DNA of 64,000 nt, taken from positions 161,965,142-162,029,141 of the forward strand of contig NC_071354.1 in NCBI RefSeq assembly GCF_943734655.1, written 5' to 3'. This stretch comes from Sabethes cyaneus. Lineage: Eukaryota; Arthropoda; Insecta; Diptera; Culicidae. The translations under genes were made by a program, and so were the position numbers. Positions 1 to 10,640 of this stretch are shown piece by piece; the stretch's first letter is position 1; each line of letters opens with the position of its first letter. The notes beneath the pieces are model-generated. The model saw only the letters and a program-made list of their open reading frames with translations. It did not search any database and was not told where the DNA came from.

Positions 1-455
1 TCCAATTTACGAAAAAGGGTGATCGGTTTGACTGCTGCAAATATCGCGGCATAACGCTGATAAACGCCGCCCACAAAGTACTCTCTCAGATCCTGTTACG
101 CCGGCTGTCGCCGATAGCACAGGATTTTGTAGGGAAGTACCAGGCAGGTTTCATGGGGGCTCGCGGAACTGCGGATCAAATTTGTACCATCTAACAGTTC
201 TTGCAGAAATGTCGGGAGTACAACGTGACCACGCATCATATCTTTATTGACTTCAAAGCAGCATTCGATACAGTCGATCGAGACTAGCTATGGAAGATAT
301 GGCACGAAAACAGATTCAGTCCGGACAAACTGACTCGGCTGATCGGAGCTAATTGATGTATTTTGGACGCATCTCGGCGACACCATTGAGTCCCTACGAA
401 AGGCGGCGAGAGTTGAGACAAAAGTACGCTTTCAACATCGCTCTTGAGGGGTAAT
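1..455 (+). pseudogene. RTE-like LINE reverse transcriptase fragment
   Basis: Translation of the plus strand gives a recognisable non-LTR reverse transcriptase core: CCKYRGITLINAAHKVLSQI, then FVGKYQAGF, then HHIFIDFKAAFDTVDR, the usual palm motif A region with its catalytic Asp. Stops interrupt it at about 200 and 283, and frame breaks follow. After about 370 only a shredded RRxLRQ...FNIALEG tail of the next conserved block is left. The fragment is cut at the window edge. The wording of these motifs is typical of RTE-like (APE-type) LINEs common in mosquitoes. It cannot make protein. A second piece of a similar LINE starts at about 2365, so the intervening 1.9 kb may be later insertions, though I cannot prove both halves are one copy. 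Confidence 0.85.
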
Positions 456-475
456 CAGAACACGATTTTAAGCAA

Positions 476-523
476 AAAATAGTCAACTCCTGCGGTTCAA
501 ATGGTCGTCAGTATGCCAAAAAT
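476..523. repeat. 48-bp direct repeat, left copy
   Basis: This stretch is identical over 48 bp to 1530-1577. The two copies bracket about 1 kb that contains a ~100-bp tandem array and no recognisable coding sequence. The pair could be remnants of terminal direct repeats of an element, or a segmental duplication. Confidence 0.75.
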
Positions 524-904
524 CAGAGGGGTTGTGTACAAGACACGACCGCATATATAGGTGACGCAGGACTACGTAAGTCTCTTTATAATGATAGTAG
601 CATGTATTCATGCTTGTAATCATTCGATTCTTCATGTATACATGCTATATGCAACATATATACATGCTACATGCGTTGTATGTAACATTTATCAAAGTAG
701 TAACATTGCATACGTTCATTTCTCAAAAGATTGTGCATTTGAAAACAATTTAACAAAATCAAGAACACAAACTATTGCTTTCCTGCTACCTTACTGAAAT
801 TAAAGATTGTTTTTATTACCCATGATTCCCTCGTTGAAGGGATTTTACCAATTCAATCCTATTTCATCAACAGAGTCGTATTATAACCGAACACTACAGC
901 TGTA

Positions 905-1262
905 GCACATTTTTCAAACACAGATATCAAATTCGCCGAGGTTTAATCGTCTCGCAGTAAAGAATTTGCGTTCTGTTGGGACAACGAACTTCTGTCATTT
1001 TTTCTGGCACACTTCCCTAACACAGGCATCAAATTGGACTAGGTTTAATCGCGTTCGTAAGAAATCTGTTGGCACGAGGGGGCTTTGTTACTCTTTCTGG
1101 CGTACTTCCCAAGCAAGGACATCAAAATGGTCTAAGTTTAACCGCGGTGTTAAGAAATCTTGTTGAAATGAAGAAACTTTGTCACTTGTTTTGGCTTACT
1201 TCCCAAGCACAGATATCAAATTGGTATAGGTTTAGATCATCACAAAGAATCTTTCAACCAAT
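905..1262. repeat. Tandem array, ~95-103-bp units, about 3.5 copies
   Basis: Units share a core of the form CACAGATATCAAATTGG...AGGTTTAA...AAGAAATCTGTTG...CTTCTGTCA...TTCTGGC, followed by ACTTCCC. Unit cores start near 914, 1021, 1116 and 1208. Copies are diverged, so the array is old. Short ORFs across it are products of the repeat. It lies inside the interval bracketed by the 48-bp direct repeats. Confidence 0.7.
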
Positions 1263-1371
1263 CACGAAGCGAGAATTCTGGTAAAGCATAGGTTCATTAT
1301 TTTCAATTTTTCAATAGTTCAACATCAAGAACCCATACTTTTCTTCATTTGGGTCAATTAGACCCTTAGAA

Positions 1372-1422
1372 GATTTTCCGATCGATTGGTGTAAGAATAT
1401 TGAAAATCGATCGGAAAACCGC
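1372..1422. repeat. Short inverted repeat (hairpin)
   Basis: TTTTCCGATCGATT near 1373 is repeated in inverse orientation as AATCGATCGGAAAA ending near 1419, with a short AT-rich loop. No gene is next to it, so a terminator-like role is not supported. It may be a remnant of a small fold-back element. Confidence 0.5.
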
Positions 1423-1529
1423 TGAGCTATTAGCGCTCAAAACCTTTCATTTTTCGTGACGCTCGCATTTTTCGATTTTTTGGAATGACACCCTATCTCA
1501 AAACTTGCCGTAAGACGTAGTCCTACGTC

Positions 1530-1577
1530 AAAATAGTCAACTCCTGCGGTTCAAATGGTCGTCAGTATGCCAAAAAT
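1530..1577. repeat. 48-bp direct repeat, right copy
   Basis: Exact match to 476-523. See the left copy. Sequence beyond the repeat differs on both sides, so the duplication ends sharply. Confidence 0.75.
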
Positions 1578-1861
1578 TACTGAATCACTGAACCATCAAA
1601 ATGACGTGTCTCGTGGCCCGCTTCCGGCCGAAAGCAATTGCATTCAAGCCGGAAAGAAGGACTTGGCTTGGTGTTATTTGTGAGCCTGCTCCTTTGTTGT
1701 CTACAAATCTTAAATCAACTGATCGGATCGTGGGATGCATTTCTGATCCATTTGATGGCCAATAAGTTAGATCTAATTCCACGACGGGACGGGAGGTTAC
1801 GTCATCTGAAACCATAGCACAATCGTACAAACAATTGAATCGCGACAACGGCGAATATTAA

Positions 1862-2010
1862 GCTCTGACTTCAAATCCAATTTCTAGTAAAACTTGAATT
1901 TCAATTTTAAGTGCAATGTAAAATGTAATTCCAAGTTTAATCTGAAGTCCAATTTCAATTCTAATTTTAAGTTCGATTTCGATTTTACGTTCGATCAAAG
2001 CACGAGTAAA
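1862..2010. repeat. Degenerate AAGTCCAATTT-type low-complexity array
   Basis: Short runs such as AAGTCCAATTTC, AAGTTTAATCTG and AAGTTCGATTTCG repeat every 12-14 bases without exact periodicity. The same word makes up the much longer array at 32640-33260 and a short stretch near 17700. The ORF through it (N/F/K-rich) is an artefact of the repeat. Confidence 0.65.
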
Positions 2011-2029
2011 GCAAAGCAAAGCCTAGGTG

Positions 2030-2165
2030 CTACATTCCGTTATCGAAACTTGACCTTCTGTTTTTATACGACAGTCTTCGCAGCCAGCTGATAGAGTGCA
2101 GGACAATTGCAGGGCCAGTTGCTACGGTCCTATTGACTCAGGAGTAGCAGGAGTACGTAATCGTA
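2030..2165. repeat. Dispersed module A, copy 1
   Basis: The block from ACATTCCGTT through TTGACCTTCTG, GCAGCCAGCTG and AGGACAATTGCAGGG to CCTATTGACTC recurs at 8880-9000, and in part in reverse at about 15060-15180. On the reverse strand all three can be read as a QLAAK(S/T)V-like peptide, so this may be a decayed piece of a coding element. I do not recognise the family. Confidence 0.55.
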
Positions 2166-2455
2166 AATTGCGAACTGCAGCACAGTTTTCGAACCGTAAT
2201 CAACTAGTCAATACAGGTTTTCCCGCTCTCGTCATTAAGGTCTCGTCTAGTCCAATGCTTAATTTTGAATTCATTTCAAACTTCAGTTTCTCCTAGCAAA
2301 ATACAAATGATTAAGAAATTACGACTTTGATATCATAGCCAGGAATTTTACAATGGCGATGGGAATCTACGTCAGACGTCAGAAAGCGGAGTCTAGAAGT
2401 ATTGGGCTAAAAATAAATGTATCGAACACCAAATATGTGACAAGTAGAGGCTCAA

Positions 2456-2562
2456 CCCAAGTAGCACACTTTTGTCACTTCTGATTGCTGCAACCTATTT
2501 ATGACTGAAACCAGTTATTAATCGGCTACCACAACTAGTTTATAACAACTGTGCTAGTAGGG
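2456..2562. mobile_element. 107-bp MITE with CCCWASTAGCACA ends
   Basis: The ends are CCCAAGTAGCACA on the left and, read in reverse from the right, CCCTACTAGCACA. It sits exactly where the LINE reading frame breaks between its SRGS and LPRTVTIDGG blocks, so it is an insertion. A 108-bp element with related CCCAAGTAACAA ends is at 32867-32974. No coding capacity; target duplication at most 2 bp. Confidence 0.65.
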
Positions 2563-2943
2563 AAGCGCGCCTCCCACGGACGGTAACTATTGACGGCGGC
2601 ATACTAGACGTGGTAGATAAGTTCGTGTATTTGAGATCACTGGTGTCCGCGGAAAACAACGTTAGTCAGGAGACCCAACGGCACATACAAGCAGGTAATC
2701 GGGCCTGATTTGCCCTTCGCAAAACGCTACGACCAAGAAGCATACGCCATCGTACGAGACTGATAATGTAAACTGACAGTTTTTTATGAACTTGTAGCTG
2801 TCACAATGTTCACGGAGGACATACGCGCCCTTACCGTGTTCGAGAGAAAAGTGCTGTGAGCGACACTTGACACAAACGGAAAGCACAGGGTGACGGAGGC
2901 GCATCTAATAACGGGTGGCAACTAAAATTTCGGATTTTTTTTC

Positions 2944-3261
2944 TCAAGCTGTCAAAAAAAGACAAAGATACATGAAGAAGATCTGATTTACGTAATCGGC
3001 TGTTCGGCAAAGCTTTCGTTTGACGTGTAAACAGGAGCGTTGTACGGCCGTCATGTCAACTTTGCGAATGCGTTTCTTGATTCTACCAATCAACTGAGAC
3101 AGATTTTGCGGGTCGTGGTTTTTGGGTAAAAATGGGATCGAATGGGTATTCAGAAACGATTGTGTTTTTTTGGCGTACTGCGATGATGCTCTATCCGGCC
3201 AAAACACGTATTGTCCATCTTCATAATGTTTGTGTAGAAATGGGATCAAAATTTTCTTCAA
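2944..3261 (-). pseudogene. ITmD37E transposase, C-terminal remnant
   Basis: The 105-residue frame contains YEDGQYVFWPDRASSQYA, the block carrying the second catalytic Asp, followed by KNHDPQNLSQL. In intact relatives the next residues are RPIE with the catalytic Glu 37 residues after that Asp. Here the sequence jumps from SQL to IGRIKKRIRKVD, so RPIE and about 20 further residues are deleted. It is followed by the family's usual basic C-terminus. It is catalytically dead. The ATG used is only an internal Met. Confidence 0.8.
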
Positions 3262-3279
3262 ATATTCGTCTGGTGCATC

Positions 3280-3537
3280 TTAATTAATAGCCAAACCAGA
3301 GGGCTTGTTGTTGAAGAAATGAGAAAGAGAACGATGTCCTTCTGCGTCCATAATTTTGGCTGGTCTTCCACTACCTTGCTTGCGAATAGTTGTTGGGCAT
3401 CTTAGGATATGGTAAACAGTCGAAGCCGCAACATAATTGCTTTTTAAATGTTGTACCGTATTCTTTTTGCCGAGATTTCTGTTGCAGTTCGAAGATGTGT
3501 ACAGCGCGCTCCCGAAATGCTTCTTGTTTCGACGCAA
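3280..3537 (-). pseudogene. ITmD37E transposase, N-terminal DNA-binding remnant
   Basis: The 85-residue frame starts MRRNKKHF and contains VAASTVYHILRCPTTIRKQG, a helix-turn-helix, then GSGRPAKIMD, the linker typical of Tc1/mariner transposases before the second DNA-binding helix set. The frame ends at a stop at 3280, just short of the C-terminal remnant. The same domain, about 85% identical by eye, is at 40870-41104. Confidence 0.8.
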
Positions 3538-3982
3538 TTTTTAGCATATGTGGGTAAGCATAAACAAAACAAAAAATATTAACAAAAAGAGGAAAGAGAG
3601 AGCTAACACATACATACTCTCATTTCTTTCTGAGCTCGTTTGTTGTTGAGCACAAGGGCCGCGAAAAAAATCCAAAATTTTAGTTGCCACCCGTTACGAG
3701 CTACATACAGTAGTATACTACTTGGAGACACTCATATGTCGAAAGCTGGTAGTCTACATTGGGCTGGACATGTCATTAGGATGCCGGACGACAATGCTGT
3801 CGAAAAGGATTGTCTTTAACGCTGTTAAGATCGACTGAGGTACATATATTGTATTGTGGATTTTCAACTTTACCGTCAGTTTTATATCGAAGACGGTTTT
3901 TTATACTGCCTGACGTTTCGGCCTTCGGTTTTGACCTTTTTCAAAGGTAATATGGTTACGCTTTCTTGTCTAGTCGTTGATT

Positions 3983-4557
3983 TGGGGAACAAGGGGCAAG
4001 ACGACCACCCGGGGCATAAGTGCCACTCTTCGGTTTTCCATGAAAACGACGAAGAATTTCAATACGGTTATTTTTTATGGTTTCTAAGGTGTCTTACAAT
4101 ATACCATAAGAAAATTCATCGATAAAAATATAACCTCAGACATTAAACTGATTTTGAAATTTTACTTTTTGAAAATTGCACAAAATGATAATGTTTATGC
4201 CGAAAACAAGCATACTGAAATCTTATTTATCTTTGTGTGTATTATTTTTGGTCTAACACATTAACTACACCTAATTCCTATAGATAGAAGTTAAAATTCA
4301 ACTTCTTTACTTGTGGTCATTTTCCCCACCATAGTGGCGCTTTTGCCCCGTACCTATTAATATCGAGCGAAAAAACATCTGAAAGGAAAACGTTATTTTT
4401 TTCTATATTTATATTATTTTGATATTGAACTCACTGAAACTGTTTAGATTATACCGTCATCTAAGTTTTAGGCCTTTTCAGGTTGAATTCAATTGGTTCT
4501 TTTTGCCCGTAATCAATTAAAAACAGTTAAGGTGTCCTTTATGCCCCGGTTTCCCCT
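3983..4557. mobile_element. Candidate ~575-bp non-autonomous element with ~26-bp imperfect TIRs
   Basis: The left end GGGGAACAAGGGGCAAGACG matches the reverse of the right end, GGGGAAACCGGGGCATAAAG, in most positions, each leading into CACC. A further GGGGCATAAG block lies just inside the left end and CTTTTGCCCC near 4340. No transposase is present. The flanking duplication is unclear, so the superfamily is not assigned. Confidence 0.5.
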
Positions 4558-4559
4558 AC

Positions 4560-7500
4560 CAACGGACGGAAGTTTAAATTTTAATGGATCCAACCTGTTG
4601 ACCATAGCGCATAACTAATAATTTTACCGACACCAGGAGTAAAGAGGTCCTTTGTGCGAGATGACGCTAACAAGTCAAAAGCGACTGGCGACTTCTGAAA
4701 CGACTTGGAAATTGGCGACGAGTGGTCGCTGGAGTGGTCGAGGTCGAGTTAATTAGAAATCACTGTATGAAACAGCACAAGCCACCCCGGCTCCAAGCAC
4801 CAGGCTGACGACGACGAGATTTTATTATCAAACTATGTTTTAGTGAAAGCGTCAATGTCGGATATTATTCTGTAATGGCAATTGAAAAGCAGATCCTCGC
4901 ACATTCTGATAATAAACCGCTCTCTTTTACTCTGCTTCTCGCGAGTGGGGAATGTTCCGATGAAGATGATTGAAGTACTTGAAGTGTAGAATTTTAGACA
5001 ATATAACGTCACTAAAGGATGAATACTCGCCGTTGCCAGCGTCTTAAGGTGGGAAGTTCAGTTCCGATCGTAAAAGTGTAGCTACTTTGGAACAAAACTA
5101 AATCGTCAGTTCATTTCGAGACCTTCTTCTTGTATTCTACGGTAGCTTTGGCCTTGGAACCCACGGGAATTACTTACACGTTACACCTATTCTTGTGCTC
5201 CCCTCAAGTATCGACAGTGCACTGTTTATGATTGTCGCAAATAAATTAATTGATTCAGAGACAGTGAGTAACTTCGGACATTAGGCCTAGGGCAACGATC
5301 ATTTTTAATCTGTTACAAAACTGTTTTTTATTTGACCTCAATCAGGGACCATTATCCAAAATCATGCCAGTGTCAGAGCTTTGATTATAAAAATCTCGAA
5401 CCGATTACACCCCCAGACAACTTTTCCAACTGAATATTTCATAAGACCGATTGCTCTAAATCTGAAAGGAAATCAACTGTATAGCAATAAATCAATCGGT
5501 AGGTGGTCACTGCAATTGCGCGACTTTTTTTTTCGGAGATGCACCAACAAATCTGATGCTGGCCTAATCCACTGATTCGTCGCTTGACGTGATCGATTCA
5601 ATGCAAGGCCACCCCCGGTTGATGCATTCATCATCAGTTTCGATTGTTCCGAGCCGGCTACGCAGGAGCGTGGGTTCGTCAGCAATTATGACGTCGCTTG
5701 TAGGTAGCCAGTGGTTGCGGGTGAGTGAGCTATCAACTTTACAGCTGGTTAAAAAGAACTGAAGGAAATCACGAGCGCAACGTTTCACAAAATAAATTTA
5801 TTTAGGAACTAAATTTAATTATCGCAACCGCTGCTGCTGCTGCCGCTCCGATGGCTCCGAAAACGTAACAACAACAAACTAACGCCATCGTCAGCCTGGC
5901 TCGGCGGTGCTTTGGAGTAATTGCGTGGAAAATTGCACCACCATTGTTGGTCATATTTTGGGTAGCAACGTATTGTGGGTCTGCCCGTGAGAGCCTGTAT
6001 TATGCTACCGGTGGGTGGTAGGGACCGCGAGTCGTGTGGGTGGGGGGTTGTTTTAATTTTTGGTGGCTGTTAAGCTTGCAAGCCCATAAGTGGTTTTGTA
6101 TTGCTGCATCATGAAAAATGCTTCGGCTGCCGGTGGGGAATGTGAAAAGTTCTGGACATGGCGATTCAACTAAGTAGAATTAATTATTTATTAATTACTA
6201 ATTGTTTTCAGCTGCAGCGGAAATTGACTAATGGAATATTTTGCTGGTTCCTATTGGTTCGATTATGGATATGTATTCAAATTACCAGCTGGGTAAGTTT
6301 ATTACAAACAAATATTGATCAAAAAATAAGATGCATACTTCAGAAGGCGCAGTACTACTTCCGTGCCCCGAAACGAAACAATTCTCATAAATATTTCATT
6401 GAATCCTACAGTCAAAACAAATACTTTCAAGCATACCACACGAATCGGTACGGCTGGAAGGCGTGCAAACCAGATTGAGCTGGCAGGCAAGCGACACTTT
6501 CTGCGTGGGAATCGACGTTGGCGCACACTACATGAATGACGTTGAGTTCCACTGCTGTCAATAGTAAAGAGGGCGAGTAAATATGTATCATCCTGCGGTA
6601 TGCGCGTGGGCTGCCAATTCGGGCAAGTCCCGTGAGAAACAATCTGTTCGAATATTCCTGATTCGAATGAAACTTTCGGCTGCAGGCTGCGGTAGAAAAT
6701 CGAGTTTAACTTAGTCATAGGAGTAGTTGATACGTGAGCTCTTTGCACTGCACTTGTTTGCTGAGCAATGCATTTTCATCCGCGATGTAGCGGTATGTCT
6801 TTGGAATGCCGCGAATGTATGTCTAGCATAACTGCTCTCCGATAGCTGAGCTGGTTTCTGACTGCGGAAGAATTGTTTCAACGGCTGGTGGTGGTGGTAC
6901 TGCCACCGCCCGCCAGTGTAACATTTTGCACGCTCCGACGGGTACGATCTCAACGCCGACGCAGCATTTTTCTAACTATGCAGCAGTTATATGCAGCCTT
7001 GTAAGCAAGCCAGAGCATTTTGTCCGAGAAATACTGACGCTGACATGATATGCCGGTTATATGAGTGCAATTTGGTTGATGCACATACTTTGAAATAGTA
7101 CACCGAGCTTTCAATGTAATGAAATGTTTTATTAAGCTATGTCCGCTGAACAGAACGTCAAAATACCCAGATTTTCAAATGCAAATGTCTCTAGTAAAGG
7201 CGAATTCCATGGATATATTAATTCTAATTTTTGAAAAGTTACGAAACTTGCGACTCTACATCAAGTTTTGTAGAAATAACGCTGATTTTGAAGTACATGC
7301 TTTACAATGCTTTTTGGATTTAGGTTATAAACCATCAATTTGGAGTAGTTCAGAAAATGACATAATGCCCAGCTAATCAGCTATTTAAATTGAAAATAGT
7401 TTGAGGAATGCACGAAACGGTGAATCGATGTGCAAATCTTGATCGTTGGATTTTTGATGCAGTTTTACTACCCAAAAGCATTTACTTCGGTAGCCGAAAT

Positions 7501-7740
7501 CCCTGAACCCCGTCAGGAGGGCTTTTGACGACTCCACTCCACTCCATGCAGACAGCGTCTGAACTGAATCAAGCGGCCATCTGAACCGAATCAAGAAAAT
7601 GTGTTATCTCGAATTCCAAGTTAAAATGGCAACCTCGTCACGAGGCTTGGTAGCGTGACCATAGTAAGACAACCTACCAAATACAACGACTTTGTACAAT
7701 CAAAAAAATTCTACTCGAAGTATTCGGCATGAGCTTAGGC
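4560..7740. other. No gene recognised
   Basis: Scattered short ORFs up to 148 codons (for example 6302-6748 on the minus strand) show no motif, no convincing composition and no splice structure. A CTG/CCG-rich patch near 5830-5860 and a GT-rich patch near 6020-6055 are simple-sequence. I see nothing that supports a host gene or a named transposon. Confidence 0.5.
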
Positions 7741-8130
7741 AACGAAATCAGGACGACATGGAACTGCCGACTGCGAATCGTGGACCCGTGCGACTAGAAT
7801 CCCGAAAGTTTGGCAACATGGTACTACAGGTGGTCTGTCGCAAAGACGAGAAGGTTTGAAAGATCGGTGGCGGCCAGGCGTAATTTCACCAGAGTGTTGG
7901 AGCCTCCAACAAGATGGGAAAGACTTTTATAGTGTTGGGCACAATGCAGGATTGCGTGATCGACTGAAAAGCGATCAACGAGAGGATGTGTTGGTTGTAG
8001 GGCTTTCCTAATTAAAGCATCGTCAACGTGCACGATGGTAAACTCGACGGCAAGTAAGAAGCGTTCTATGCTCAGCGGAAGGTAACGTATGACAGTTGTT
8101 TGCCACGGAACATCAGCTGTGCATCAACTT
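7740..8130 (+). pseudogene. RTE-like LINE endonuclease fragment
   Basis: A shifted plus-strand reading gives TTWNCR at about 7755, then QSVGASNKMGKTFIVLGTMQ, KAINERMC, and SIVNVHDG...EAFYAQ...VTYDSC. This order matches the APE-type endonuclease of mosquito RTE-like LINEs, including the F(I/V)VLG and INVH strands. Stops and frameshifts are frequent. Only the first half of the domain is identifiable. Confidence 0.65.
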
Positions 8131-8880
8131 TGCAGCTTCCTGAGGCTTGGTGATCAGAAGCACTTTCAACAAGTAAATCAACAAACAAAGAACCAAATAC
8201 ACCAAGCACTTATCCCCATGTGCACTCATAACTATTTACAGTAAATCATTTGCTCAGCTAAACATTCGCTGATGACGGAGCTTGCATAAAATTGAAACAA
8301 CTATTCCGGGGTAATAATTCGGCAAAGTTTTATGTGACGTAAAATAATCTCGTAAGGGCAGGGAAACCCAATATTTATAGGGATGTGGAGGAAACCTGAT
8401 AACCATCGAGCACGAGGGTGTCGACAGGTGAAAGCAGTACCTCATTGAGAACCTCAATGGTAATATGACGATACTAGGCGGAGCAGCCGGCTTAGGGGCC
8501 CACAAATGGTTAGCATTCCGGCTTCTGAACTTGAGAAGAGATCAGCGTAAAATCGAGCATCTGAAAATTTATGAAGCCGCCGGGTAGAATTGACTTCCGA
8601 GAGGCTACAAACTTGATAAGTGCCAGTAAAGGCACCGTAGGATCGGATACAAGAAGTGGCTTTTCCTGTGTTCATCAAGGGCGAGTGGCTTGATTGCTGT
8701 ATTAACTGCGACAAAACGCAGGTCAACACCGTCTACAAGGGGCTCTTCCAGATCTTGCTCAGATCTTCAAGCTCCGATAAATCTTTCAGAAATATGGGAA
8801 ATACAATGTGCCCATCATATTGTCGTCAATTTCAGGGGAGCCCTGAAGGGAAATTAATATGATCCTGGAACAGCTATGGC
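8130..8880. other. No gene recognised
   Basis: Between two LINE-derived pieces. ORFs of 83-91 codons overlap on both strands and none has a family motif. It may be unrecognisably decayed LINE. Confidence 0.4.
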
Positions 8881-9010
8881 GCAACATTCCGTTCGGAAGT
8901 TGACCTTCTGATTTTTTGTTCTTGACAGACTTCTTTACCAACTGTTAGTGTACCGGACAATTGCGGGATTAGTGCTGTGATCTTATTGACTCCAACAATT
9001 TCTTCCCGTC
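8880..9010. repeat. Dispersed module A, copy 2
   Basis: Shares ACATTCCGTT, TTGACCTTCTG, TTTTGTTCTTGACAGACTTC and CGGACAATTGCGGG...CTTATTGACTC with 2030-2165. The flanking LINE-like sequence (9060-9270) follows about 50 bp later, as copy 1 is followed by LINE sequence about 200 bp later. Confidence 0.55.
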
Positions 9011-9059
9011 GAGATACGAATGTACTACGAGTGGCTAGTTAGACCAGAGTATTTCGAAA

Positions 9060-9270
9060 CCAACTGGGAAGCAGATTGAACGACGCATTCGTGCTAGATA
9101 TCGGGTCTGTTTTGGGCCTCCGCAAGAATTTTTATCAAAAAGCATGCGCTACCGCAAGAAACTGACGAAGTACAAAAAACTAATTAGGCCGGATGTTCTT
9201 TACAGACTAGAGACTGTAACTTTACTCATGGAAGACATACGCACACTTGCCGCATTATAAATATTATCGT
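9060..9270 (+). pseudogene. RTE-like LINE C-terminal fragment
   Basis: Plus-strand translation reads QIERRIRARYRVCFGPPQEF, then KLTKYKKLIRPDVLYRLETV, then LLMEDIRTLAAL. This corresponds to the IQAGNRA...LIRPV(V/L)LYG.ET block near the end of RTE-like reverse transcriptases, also seen at 57660-58055. Only about 200 bp remain. Confidence 0.75.
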
Positions 9271-9349
9271 CTATCTTCCAATCTAGAACCATTTGTGAAA
9301 TGGTGTCTTACCATATCACAACTGTTGACTGATATAATATCAAGAATAT

Positions 9350-10275
9350 TAGGGGAGTGTCGTCGAAGTTGGGCCACGTTTTGGAATTCGCCCATAACTT
9401 TCGTTTCAAAAGGAATTTTGGAAATACATCGTTGCAAAGTTCTAAGAATAAAGTATATTTCCGGAAAGTTTTGAACTGATTGCTTGAAAAATAAAAAAGG
9501 TATGGGCGTTTACGTGAAGACAAAAAATGTTGTCATATTCGGGCCATGTTGTACAGGTTGGGCCACCGCAGAAAATCTAAGACACGTATTGAAATTTTAT
9601 ATAGAGACATGAAAAAAATGAATTCCGTGAACAACGGCTCAAATAGGTACAAATACCCTATTTTTAATTACATTTTTGCGAAATTTTGGCTTTCTTGTAA
9701 AATCAATATTGCTATAATCGACTTTTCCGAAGTGTACAATTACAATGAAAAAACAACATAAATGTAGGTTTTTATCGTATTAATTTTGTTTTATCTCATC
9801 ACATTTTACGTGACTGACATTCTCTAGCGATTATTGCGCTTCTGCGCTTAAAATTATGGTGGCCCAACCATGACTACTCAAGTGGCCCGACCTTTACAAA
9901 TAGCGTAAAGTATTTCTAGTATTTCACCTTAGCCTTCCCAAACACCTTACTGGAGGGGATTTTTTTATAGTCTTCGTGTGCAGCACAACACACTTCACAC
10001 ATTTTCATAATTTACCTCGATAATTGCATTTCATGAATCATTTCTTGAAGAAAAGTTCATTGCGCCTGGAAAACTTTTTTTGTAAGATTTAGTCACTGAA
10101 TTCAGTACGGGTGTTTTGAATACACGATTGAAACTCACAATATTGTGAAAAGTTAGCTATCACAGTAGGACGTTTTACAATGATTGTATCATAGATATCA
10201 TGAGTTACTAAAACTGTAAAATCGTGATGGCCCGACCATAACAGTTACAGTTAACGGAGGAAGAGGCACAATCTG
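9350..10275. repeat. Unassigned stretch with recurring GGGCCA/GGCCC motif
   Basis: Motifs of the form GTTGGGCCAC or GTGGCCCGACC occur at about 9375, 9540, 9555, 9862, 9890 and 10230. Those at the two ends are in inverse orientation, in keeping with a ~0.9-kb non-autonomous element, but I cannot define termini or a target duplication. There is no coding support. Confidence 0.35.
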
Positions 10276-10344
10276 TGTGACTAAAAATAACCCAGAAACC
10301 AGATAGGTCGCTACATTAATAAGAGGGGTTGCGCAATCTTCTTT

Positions 10345-10640
10345 TGTCCAGCGCCTCTATGGTTCAAAGGTACACCGGTACCAGCAAGCCACACGCCCTG
10401 GCAGAGGTTGTGGGTTCAAATCTGGTTATAATCTCTGATTATAGCTTGGTTCGACCCATGCACCTTCCAGCATTGGACAAAAGATGGGAGTCACAACGCC
10501 AACTTGTTAAGCGTAGCTACCTATTACCCCCCCCCCCCTTCCTTTCCCAAAAAAATTTCATTACTTTCCCCTACCGTCCCTCGGTTGTAAAAACCATCGT
10601 TTCAAAACCATCGTTGTAAAAACCATTGATTCAAAAATTA
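10345..10640 (+). mobile_element. tRNA-like SINE, copy 1
   Basis: GGTTCAAATCT at 10413-10423 fits a pol III B box. It is followed by CAGCATTGGACAAAAG, a poly(C) run near 10530 and a tail with ACCATCGTTTCAAAACC. The same body recurs at 13905-14080 and 40540-40780. An A box is not clear, so the tRNA origin of the head is inferred. Non-coding and dependent on a LINE for movement. Confidence 0.6.

Larger units (their letters stand above)
2911..3694 (-). mobile_element. Internally deleted DD37E-type mariner (ITmD37E) with TA duplication
   Basis: Inverted ends ACGGGTGGCAACTAAAATTT (left) and the matching GTTGCCACCCGT (right) are flanked by TA at 2909-2910 and 3695-3696, as expected for the IS630-Tc1-mariner superfamily. 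Length is 784 bp against about 1.3 kb for intact relatives. The minus strand holds the N-terminal helix-turn-helix part (3280-3537) and a C-terminal part (2944-3261). The middle of the transposase, with the first catalytic Asp, is missing. It is inserted in an RTE-like LINE and is non-functional. A second copy of the same family lies at 40780-41204. Confidence 0.88.
2365..3830 (+). pseudogene. RTE-like LINE 3' part, split by two later insertions
   Basis: Plus-strand translation gives, in order, KAESRSIGLKINVSNTKYV, then LPRTVTIDGG, then DKFVYLRSLVSAENNVSQE, IQAGNRA and LRKTLRPRSIRHRTRL. After the interruption comes LHWAGHVIRMPDDNAVEKD. These are successive blocks from the end of the reverse transcriptase to the C-terminus of RTE-like LINEs. 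A 107-bp MITE interrupts it at 2456-2562 and a DD37E mariner at 2911-3694; removing the mariner plus one TA brings back the RRRIYELHTV context. Stops and frame breaks remain, so it is a dead copy. Confidence 0.85.

Noticed and set aside
6302..6748. 148-codon minus-strand ORF as a gene
   Set aside because: Overlaps two other ORFs on both strands, has no motif and lies in an AT-rich non-coding stretch.
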